Part shown: positions 17,429-24,600 of the stretch, one piece after another | Layout of the letters: every line of letters starts with the position of its first letter | Position numbering within the stretch: position 1 is the stretch's first letter | Source: Candidatus Borrarchaeum weybense | Lineage (GTDB): Archaea > Asgardarchaeota > Sifarchaeia > Borrarchaeales > Borrarchaeaceae | Assembly: GCA_019057385.1 (NCBI GenBank) | Contig: JAHQJS010000004.1 | Coordinates: forward strand, 884,727-948,726 | Direction: 5' to 3' | Length of the DNA: 64,000 bases | The notes under the pieces: generated by a model | Seen by the model: the letters and a program-made list of their open reading frames with translations, nothing else | Databases searched by the model: none | What the model was told of the DNA's origin: nothing | Position numbers and translations under genes: made by a program

Positions 17429-18727
17429 ATGAAAGAAATATTCCCAGATTATTACAGTGTTTTACTATATGGTCCTCCTGGCGTTGGCAAATCGGAGTAT
17501 ATCTTTGATTTAGTAGAATATTACCTAAAACATAATAAGAAAGTGATTTATATCACCACATCAAAAAGCCCAGAGCAGCTTATCGAATACGCGAAAAAAC
17601 GTAATCTTGATATCACGAAATATGAAAATAAAACACTTGTTTTTATTGACTGTTACTCATGGTCTGTTAGTAAAGAAGAGAAAAGACTCTCAGTTGATCA
17701 TCCAGCAAATCTAAATAAAATAAGCATTAATTTAGTAAAAGCTGTAAATACATTGGGGATGCCAGTTAGAATAATTTTTGATTCATTATCTACACTTTTT
17801 CTTCATAGCCAAGCAGACGTCATTCTGAAGTTTGTTCAAACCATCACATCTCGAATTAAATCAGAATATGGCTTCATCCTTCTTTCAATGCAAAAGGGGA
17901 TGCATAATCAAGAACATGTCACCACAGTGTATTCTATCATGGATGGCGTCATAGAAATGGATTTCGAGGAAGAAACACTCGGAAAACATTTAAGAATTCA
18001 TCATCTAGACGGCTTTCCACATGAATCCATTTGGATACCGTACAAGGTAACCCCTCATGGGACTGAGATAAATCCTGAAAACCTTCAAAAGATTGTTTCT
18101 TATAACGCAAAAACAGCACAACAATCAGCAAGATTCATTAAAAAAGCTGAAAAGTTGCTTTCAGATATTTTTGCGAAAGCTATGGTTGATAATCTTATTA
18201 AATCATATCTTACTAAGTTAGGAATAACACGTGACACTATTGAACAAAATCATGCCAAAAAAATTACGGAAATGATCCACAAAGATATAATTAAGTTTAC
18301 TGGAAAAGATCCTGGCAATTTGGAGAAAGTGTTATTAGGTGATTTTATTAAACGTAAAAAGATTCTTGTTGTAGAAGATAATGAAGATTTTCGAGTTGCC
18401 ATTAAAGAAATCCTAAAACTAAAGGATTATCAAGTTGTTACAGCAGTAAATGGTGTAGAAGCTATAGACTCCGCCGAAAGAGAGCATCCAGATCTGATTT
18501 TAATGGATATTGGTCTCCCTGTGCTTGATGGATATGAAGCCACACGCCGTTTGAAATCTAAGGAAACAACTAAAGATATTCCAATAGTGGCATTAACCTC
18601 ATTTGTTCTCAAAGGGGATGATGAAAAAGCATTAGCTGCTGGATGTGATGGCTATATTCCTAAACCAATCGATATGGGCGGATTTCCACAAAAGGTAGAG
18701 CGTTTTTTCGAAACTGGCGTTCTTTGA
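17429..18727 (+). CDS. KaiC-like ATPase fused to a CheY-type receiver domain
   Basis: A 432-residue fusion. Residues 1-220 are a diverged KaiC/RecA-like ATPase with Walker A 'GPPGVGKS' and Walker B-like 'VRIIFDSLSTL'. A helical linker follows (about 225-305). Residues 309-425 form a response-regulator receiver domain: acidic pair in 'ILVVEDNEDF', phospho-acceptor Asp in 'LILMDIGLP', Thr in 'ALTS' and Lys in 'YIPKPID'. Phosphorylation could thus gate ATPase activity. Start ATG 17429 follows GGTGGGA; the frame is open to TTG 17417. No histidine kinase is in the window. Its stop lies within a few bases of repeat copy A. Confidence 0.88.
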   Translation: MKEIFPDYYSVLLYGPPGVGKSEYIFDLVEYYLKHNKKVIYITTSKSPEQLIEYAKKRNLDITKYENKTLVFIDCYSWSVSKEEKRLSVDHPANLNKISINLVKAVNTLGMPVRIIFDSLSTLFLHSQADVILKFVQTITSRIKSEYGFILLSMQKGMHNQEHVTTVYSIMDGVIEMDFEEETLGKHLRIHHLDGFPHESIWIPYKVTPHGTEINPENLQKIVSYNAKTAQQSARFIKKAEKLLSDIFAKAMVDNLIKSYLTKLGITRDTIEQNHAKKITEMIHKDIIKFTGKDPGNLEKVLLGDFIKRKKILVVEDNEDFRVAIKEILKLKDYQVVTAVNGVEAIDSAEREHPDLILMDIGLPVLDGYEATRRLKSKETTKDIPIVALTSFVLKGDDEKALAAGCDGYIPKPIDMGGFPQKVERFFETGVL

Positions 18728-18880
18728 GTCACTTTTTTCGTCCCTGAGCCTGTCATTCATCCCTGTCTTCGAAGGCGTGGGACCTCTCGGGTTTTGTCTC
18801 ATGCACAAGAACGTGTGCACCGCGTGGTGCGAAGAACATTCCGCCTTGTAGTTAAAACATTTGCTGGTTATTATAAGAGT
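18728..18880 (-). repeat. ~130-bp repeat, copy A
   Basis: First of three related copies (A, B, C), all in the same orientation. On the minus strand they share CACGTTCTTGTGCATGAGAC (GCGCATGAGAC in B and C), then GAGAGGTCCCACGCC, a variable stretch, ATGACAGG and GGACGAAAAAAGTGA. Copies align over ~110-150 bp, with indels in multiples of three, and in one frame all encode a peptide like TFLxMRxNxRGPTP..NDRxxDEK. This suggests descent from a coding sequence. Copy A sits between the GIY-YIG gene and the convergent KaiC-REC gene. Confidence 0.7.
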
Positions 18881-18930
18881 CATGAGCATGATTTCGAGCA
18901 TTCCTATACCTCTAGTATCCGTGTTTCTTT

Positions 18931-19221
18931 TTAAGAGAGTCCACAAAATTTGTTTACGTTATCCACAAATTCTTGATCAAAGGGTTTCTCAATTAACTTC
19001 TTTTTCTTTTGATGCGTAAGTTTTTTTATTTCGCGTTCTCTTTGAATTGCCTGACGTTGGGTTCGGAATTTTTCTACATAGTACAATTTCTTGACTTTGT
19101 ATCTTTTAAGATATCTGGCGCCTTTCCCATCTAAATGGAGTTTGAGGCGCTCGAAGATATCTTTAGTATAACCTGTGTAGAACGTTTTATTTTTACAGAG
19201 AATTACGTAGACGTAAAACAC
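18931..19221 (-). CDS. GIY-YIG nuclease-domain protein (UPF0213/YhbQ-like)
   Basis: A 96-residue single-domain protein. It has 'VYVILCKNKTFYTGYTKDI', the GIY-YIG core in the usual variant YVY..YTGYT, followed by the conserved Arg region 'FERLKLHLDGKGARYLKRYK' and the Glu in 'RQAIQREREIKKL'. The Arg and Glu are catalytic in the family. I place the start at GTG 19221, with GGTGAT 8 nt upstream; a longer frame runs back to 19401 but only by reading through repeat copy B. It lies downstream of the Cas6-like/HD gene on the same strand. Single GIY-YIG proteins occur in repair and in mobile elements; its link to the Cas-like genes is positional only. Confidence 0.85.
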   Translation of the reverse strand: MFYVYVILCKNKTFYTGYTKDIFERLKLHLDGKGARYLKRYKVKKLYYVEKFRTQRQAIQREREIKKLTHQKKKKLIEKPFDQEFVDNVNKFCGLS

Positions 19222-19227
19222 TGGGGT

Positions 19228-19400
19228 ATCACCTTTTTCGTCCTTATACCTGTCATTCTTAGCCATCATCTGAGGCGTGGGACCTCTCAGGTTTAGTCTC
19301 ATGCGCAAGAACGTGTTTTCCGCGTAGTGCGAAAAACATTCCGTCTTGTAACCTGTATAGCAGTTAGTGATTATAAAATGTGATATCATATCCCTCTGCA
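19228..19400 (-). repeat. ~130-bp repeat, copy B
   Basis: Second copy of the A/B/C family, between the Cas6-like/HD gene and the GIY-YIG gene. Its end (GACGAAAAAGGTGA) supplies the probable ribosome site of the GIY-YIG gene. In frame it encodes TFLRMRLNLRGPTP and NDRYKDEKGD, joined without a stop to the GIY-YIG frame. Confidence 0.7.
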
Positions 19401-19426
19401 TTATTTTGACCTCGATTTAAATATCT

Positions 19427-20236
19427 CTAAATACTTGCTAAATCGTTTATGTAAAGATTAACCATTAAGAGTAAGTGATTTTTCAGCGAGGAAAAGCCAT
19501 AACTGAGAGCCTCATTAATTTTCTGCAATTCTTGAGACTTACGAATATAGGTATAAAGTGCAAAGAGAGAATGTTGCCGCTTCTCAATGTCACTCACTAG
19601 CGCTTGAAAATCAATTTTTTCTATTTCCGAAATGCGATAGCGTGATGTCGCTTTCCAACGAAATTTTCGAGATATACTGGAAGACAACCTGTCATAATAT
19701 TGGAGAGTTGACAATAAAGGTACCTCTGTGTCATCAATCTCGTAGTTATGATGATTTTCAACTAATTGATGGATATATTCATCACTGATAGAAACCTCAT
19801 TATAGATTTTGCTGTTATGTCTCTCGGTATGGACGAAATCATGTAGAAGCATGGCAATCAGGAGTTTTTGTTGTGTGTCTGAGAGTTTAGGGAGCATTTT
19901 TCTGATGGTGATTTTTCTCGAGACGAAGAGAGGCTTCTTGTGGAGTTTTTTCACTTCTTTCCATTGTATGCGTCCCATGCCTTCATGGGTATAGCGTCCG
20001 AGGCGATCCAGAGAGATTGCAGTTTCAAGTTTATGTTCTGGAACAATAAACTCGATATTACCATACCAAGCCCTGAAGGTCATAGGTGCCCGTCTTTCGC
20101 CTTTTGTAAGTTTACCGAAGGCTCTAGGTCGCCCATGAATTGTTATAACTCCCAGACCAGTAATTCCAAATCTTCTTCGCTTAGAAACTACAGGCGTTTT
20201 CGTTATTCCTGTTAATTTAACCCAGTTTTTTACCAT
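19427..20236 (-). CDS. Cas6 C-terminal-like RAMP segment fused to an HD domain
   Basis: A 269-residue protein. Residues ~50-92 read 'FRAWYGNIEFIVPEHKLE' and 'LDRLGRYTHEGMGRIQW', close to the C-terminal glycine-loop region of Cas6-type RAMP proteins (G-x-Y-T/L-H-x-G-x-G); the N-terminal RAMP half of Cas6 appears to be missing. Residues ~115-190 look like an HD domain: 'LLIAMLLHDFVHTERHNS' (H132-D133), 'VENHHNY' (H162-H163) and 'LQYYDRLSSSISR' (D182). The HD, HH and DRLSS order is what is seen in Cas10 HD domains. The rest is helical. It could process RNA or cut DNA, but activity is inferred. It is preceded by an inverted-repeat operator candidate and by a promoter shared with the Cas7-like gene. 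The call is moderate because the family match is by eye. Confidence 0.6.
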   Translation of the reverse strand: MVKNWVKLTGITKTPVVSKRRRFGITGLGVITIHGRPRAFGKLTKGERRAPMTFRAWYGNIEFIVPEHKLETAISLDRLGRYTHEGMGRIQWKEVKKLHKKPLFVSRKITIRKMLPKLSDTQQKLLIAMLLHDFVHTERHNSKIYNEVSISDEYIHQLVENHHNYEIDDTEVPLLSTLQYYDRLSSSISRKFRWKATSRYRISEIEKIDFQALVSDIEKRQHSLFALYTYIRKSQELQKINEALSYGFSSLKNHLLLMVNLYINDLASI

Positions 20237-20258
20237 TTCTAATCCTCTTTATAGTGTT

Positions 20259-20287
20259 TATCCCGTTAAAAATGATATAACGGGATA
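20259..20287 (-). promoter_or_regulatory. 10-bp inverted repeat, operator candidate
   Basis: TATCCCGTTA (20259-20268) and TAACGGGATA (20278-20287) form a perfect 10-bp inverted repeat with a 9-bp spacer, in the leader of the Cas6-like/HD gene and overlapping the edge of its TATA region. A repressor site or an RNA hairpin in the leader are both possible. Confidence 0.6.
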
Positions 20288-20321
20288 TCTAAACGTATCG
20301 GTTTCTTTACCTTTTGTTCGT
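20281..20321 (-). promoter_or_regulatory. shared promoter element, copy upstream of Cas6-like/HD gene
   Basis: On the minus strand the element reads ACAAAAGGTAAAGAAACCGA followed by TACGTTTAGATATC. It matches the element at 21341-21381 at about 33 of 38 positions. The 3' part (TTTAGATATC) sits where a TATA box would be and the 5' part where BRE or an activator site would be. Confidence 0.65.
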
Positions 20322-20332
20322 AAATTGGATAT

Positions 20333-20450
20333 CACTTTTATCGTCCCGTTGCCTGTCATCCGTCCCCATCAGTACTGGAGGCGTGGGACCTCTCAGATGG
20401 TTCAGTCTCATGCGCAAGAACGTGCCACCCGCGATACGCAAGCAGCAGAC
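20333..20450 (-). repeat. ~130-bp repeat, copy C
   Basis: Third copy of the A/B/C family, between the Cas7-like gene and the promoter of the Cas6-like/HD gene. In frame it encodes TFLRMRLNHLRGPTP and DDRQRDDKSD, with one extra codon in each of two places relative to copies A and B. Confidence 0.7.
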
Positions 20451-20496
20451 CATCAGGGATGAGAAAAAAGAAATAAAATGAAATAGTGCCGATTCC

Positions 20497-21300
20497 TTAA
20501 GCATTTGAAGCCCTTCGGGTATGTAATGAGACTACAGTTTCCCTCCAATCCTCGATGTTATCAAGCGCAATTGACTCAGCTTTAGTTTTTTCAGAGAACT
20601 TATAGATACCATCATTTCGCTCTAACTTTTTCTCAATGTCAACGTTTTGGAGATCAAAGTCCAAAAGTTTAACCTGTCCATAGCCTGCATTCTTACCGCC
20701 ACCAAGAGTTTCGATATAGAGCAATGACTCAATGAGAAATTTAATTTCCTCATCAGTTAATTGTGTCACATCGATAGAGAAGGTGAAGTAGCCGCTGAAA
20801 TAACTTTGTCGAAAATCCTGAATTGGAACGCCATCAAAACTTAAGGCTATCCTTGTTTCGCTGGCGATGTGAACCTTCTGCACCGCTACATTCGTCTCAT
20901 AGTCTTTATGAGAGATTGAGGTAATGGGATCTGCCGAGACAGAGATACGAGACTCTTTGTGAAAACTGCCGAAGATACGTTGTAGCATGCAAGGGGGATC
21001 ACAACTACCCAGTACATGAAATCCCACAGGCATCAATTTCGTACCATCCTTGAGTTCGGTTTTTTCACTGGTATGGCAAACTTCAATCCCACAATCATAC
21101 GCAAGTTTCATAGCTGCATGTCGTAGCATGCCACGCAGACCCTTGATGTAGTACACTTTTGTATTGAAGACCTTATCTCCGTTTACATAAGGAATTTCGC
21201 CGAGAAGTAACATCGTAGAATTCTTTTGGATAGAGGCATTTAGAGGCTTGGCAATCGGGGTATAGGCACGAACTACAATCTGTTTTTTAGTGGTTTTCAT
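20497..21300 (-). CDS. Cas7-group RAMP protein (Csf2-like)
   Basis: A 267-residue protein with the marks of a Cas7-type backbone RAMP. 'YYIKGLRGMLRHAAMKLAYD' at ~51-69 parallels the GxSLRGxLRRxA segment of type IV Csf2. Then come 'CDPPCMLQRIFGSF' (C100, C104 and the FGS turn), 'RISVSADPITS' at ~118-128, and the glycine loop 'LGGGKNAGYGQVKL' at ~199-212. Cas7 proteins coat crRNA in effector complexes. The Csf2 resemblance is my best reading; Csm3/Cmr4-like ancestry is possible. No large subunit gene is adjacent. It starts at ATG 21300 with the shared promoter element 40-80 bp upstream. Confidence 0.68.
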   Translation of the reverse strand: MKTTKKQIVVRAYTPIAKPLNASIQKNSTMLLLGEIPYVNGDKVFNTKVYYIKGLRGMLRHAAMKLAYDCGIEVCHTSEKTELKDGTKLMPVGFHVLGSCDPPCMLQRIFGSFHKESRISVSADPITSISHKDYETNVAVQKVHIASETRIALSFDGVPIQDFRQSYFSGYFTFSIDVTQLTDEEIKFLIESLLYIETLGGGKNAGYGQVKLLDFDLQNVDIEKKLERNDGIYKFSEKTKAESIALDNIEDWRETVVSLHTRRASNA

Positions 21301-21340
21301 TTCTCTAACCTCGTTGATTTTTCAAATATACTTTTTGCAA

Positions 21341-21381
21341 CCAGATATATAAACCTATCGCTTTCTATACCTTTTATTAGT
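21341..21381 (-). promoter_or_regulatory. shared promoter element, copy upstream of Cas7-like gene
   Basis: On the minus strand the element reads ATAAAAGGTATAGAAAGCGA followed by TAGGTTTATATATC, containing a strong TATA box (TTTATATA) about 45 bp before the Cas7-like start. It is the partner of the element at 20281-20321; the two genes are thus likely to be expressed together. Confidence 0.68.
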
Positions 21382-21625
21382 ATAATGGAGAATTAAATTA
21401 ACTCCTTTTAAAATTTAAAGGATTTTATCGGCTTTATTTAATAACGTTGAGTTATGACGCCAAAAATGACCGTTCATTCAACTTGCTATCATTAAGAATA
21501 ATTATTCAATAAAACAAAGATATTATCCTTTTAGTAAAAACAAGCATTTTGTAAAGGTTCATAAGTTAAAAATTAATGGTCTAAATTAATTTATGTTAAA
21601 AAATTGCATAATCATCATATATATT
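21382..21625. other. gap between Cas7-like and helicase-Cas1 genes
   Basis: Together with the promoter just described, this leaves 325 bp without a gene between the two Cas-like genes. It is AT-rich. I looked here for CRISPR repeats, a third copy of the shared promoter and a copy of repeat A/B/C and saw none. Confidence 0.5.
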
Positions 21626-24600
21626 TTAGGTTAAGAGTCGAGTCATAGGCACAGGGGGCCCCTTGCCTATCGATTTACAAAATCGCTCGATGCTTCGGAA
21701 CATCTCAAAGATCTCCTGAAACTGTCCCTCATCTGATAAATAGACAAAGGGGATAAATGGAGTTTCGTTTAACAAAAATCCGGCAAGATAACTGGCACAA
21801 CGATTCATAGCTTTCCTTAAAGTCATATAATTGCGATCATAATAGACGACCTCATCCATCAGTTCTTGAAACAATAACCACATCTTTTCCTCAGCACTTT
21901 CTTTTAATGTATACACTTCTTCGCCACGGGGAGTGTAAGATAACTTGAAATCATCCTTGGTGATATCCCCCTTTTTACATGCTTTTACATAAGCGTACCT
22001 GAACATGGGAAGGAACATTTCACGGAAATCAAGCACCGCACCAATAGAGATTTTTTGTCCTGCAGCTCTCCGATAATGGAGTACAAGTTCACCCGGAAAC
22101 CACGAAAAACCGACATCCCATAACACCTTTTGACATTTTTTCAATAGTTGTCTCTTTAGGGCATTAATTCCTGCACTAAAGGGAGAACGCCCTTTGGCTT
22201 CTCCCATAAATAGCGAGGACGCTACATAACGATCATAGGTACGACTGCGGCATTGCATCGCAGTATCTTCTAAGATGAGTTTCCACACCTGCCAAACCAA
22301 TCGCTCTCCATCTGCTTCATAACTGAGTAAGTTTTCTCGACTACCCGTCCAGTGGATAACTGTATGGGCGACAACGTTCATTTGACCTGCGAATAGCCTA
22401 TTTACATCCGCAGATTCTAACATACCATCCTTTTCAGCTTGCAGTGTAAGGAGTGCATTGCTTGCTCGTTTGCTCATATCTATTTGCCATGCCAATAATA
22501 GGCCATCTTCCTTTTCCCTGATGAAGTCAGCTCTTGCCTTTAATTTCTCAGTTAAATTCTCATCTTGAGAGATCTTATATCCTTCAAACGGGACACGAAT
22601 TGAGTCGTCTCGCTCCTCGCCATACACAATTCGTCCTTTAAGTTTTATACGCATAAATTCGGAAAGACCTACATCGCCTATTACTTTTATCCGCTCTATA
22701 GCATCCAACCGATGGCTACGTGAAAAGCCTTCCTTCGATATATAATGAAGCATATGTCGATTAATCGTGAGTTCATCCCCTTCCCTCACAGTCAGCCATA
22801 CATATTGTCGTTGAAGCTCACCCTCTGTCTTTGCAACCACTTTCACAGGTTTAATAGACCTTTTTAAGATGATCTCAAGTGCCTCTTGAAGAAGATCTTT
22901 CGTTCCTGGCTCGACCTTAATCCTACCATCATGAAGCAAAAAATACAGCGAATTACACTGAGGACATAGTGTGTACTGAGCATATGACATCGGTTCCTTT
23001 AATACTGCCTTTTTACAGATGCGACAGATTGGAGTTCCTTGTGTTGTTCGTTCAAAATCCCTAAAAGTCCTGCTTTTTCTTTTTCGAGAGGAATTATGAA
23101 ATCGACAGGCAGCGGTACAGAGCGTGATATCGGTAGTCATGGCACGGTGTCCAAGCAGTCTATTATATTCTGCTGATAATTCACATAAAAATCGTTGATC
23201 CACTCGTTCCTTTTCATAGTCATTTGGACAGGGCATTCTAAAGACACAGGAACCACAGGTTTTTAACATATGTTCTGGAATAGCGGTTTCTTCGCTACAT
23301 ATTCGTTTCACAGGACGTCCCACACCCTTCCCTCTCGGAAAACGTACCACTTTCCCTTGTACGTCTAAGTCGAGCACATTCCAAATAACTGTGGTAAGAC
23401 CGACTGAGTGTTCATAGTGAGCAGAGATCCGTTTATGAAGGTCTTCATAGGTAGTGATTGTTCCGTCCTTTAGTGTCGAACTAATAACGTCTTGGATAGT
23501 TTTGTGTGGTGATGGTTTTTTTTGAGGGTAAAATCGCACTTTTGATCCCCGTTCGAGTTCACTTTTTGTTGTAAGTAACTCACAGATGTGCTCTGCAGCG
23601 TCAACCAGTAATGGATTCTCCATTGTTACAAAGGCATGAACCGCCTCAGCGATCCAGGCTGCGGTTCTTCTGCTTTCTTCGGCATCTCCTAGCCACATAT
23701 TCACCTCATTTGCCGCTGTTTCGAGCTCGTAATCCTCGATTAAAGCTTTTATAAAATAGGTGTAATGTTTGGTGCTATACTTTCCATTGATGTTGTAAAC
23801 AGTCTCTGCGATTATGTCAGTAATCGCCCAATAGGCAGCTTCATTCATGGAAAATCGCTGTTCCTGAAAATAACAGCGTATATTGTTTCCAACAACCGCT
23901 GGCAGTAGGAACTGGCTTGCCCACCTTCCGATAGTCGTCGCTTTATATTTGCCACCCTTCTGTTCTACCAATTTACAGGATATGAGTTCGCGGAGATACA
24001 ATTTCACATCATTTTTTAACTGCTTCTCATATCGCTCAAGTTCTTCAATTTTATGCTCTTTTAAAAGATCGAGAAAAAACAAAATGGGTTTCCTTAGCTT
24101 GATGGAATCCTCATAGTGTTTCAGAATACGATCATAAACACAGTCAAAAAATCCAATTACAAACTGTTTATACTGCTCGATTTCTAGATCGTCGTAGTTG
24201 TCATTATCGTTCAAAAGCGAAAGAAGTTTGTTACTGTTCCGTTTGGAAACCTTAAAACTTTGATGCTGATACAGTTCGGTCTTGATTACTTCTGTATACT
24301 TCCTGATCAGTGCTTTGTGCTCGTAATACATGTAAAATCGTTGCAGATGCCTGATGAGCACACCACTAGACACAGCACCGCGTGACACTCTATACAGAAT
24401 AATATCCTTTAAATTGTGCTTTGAATGGCTCCTCAAACGTTCTTCCTCGAACTCTATTCCTTTTTCAGTGATTTTGATCCTTTTTTCTCCATAAAATGTT
24501 TCTATGCCGCTTTTAATGATCAGGTTGGCATATCCGATTTCGTAAAATTCTGGTCGTGCCGTCCTACCAACCATTGATTCCAAATCCTGTGGACTATAAA

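Noticed and set aside
18632..18946. 104-residue minus-strand ORF
   Set aside because: It is read-through of repeat A into the receiver-domain gene in antisense; no own domain.
18931..19401. 156-residue GIY-YIG protein
   Set aside because: The first 60 residues are the repeat B sequence; a GTG with a ribosome site at 19221 begins exactly at the domain.
18728..20450. Three direct repeats near Cas-like genes as a CRISPR array
   Set aside because: Units are ~110-150 bp, 500-1100 bp apart and separated by genes; there are no short repeats with regular spacers.
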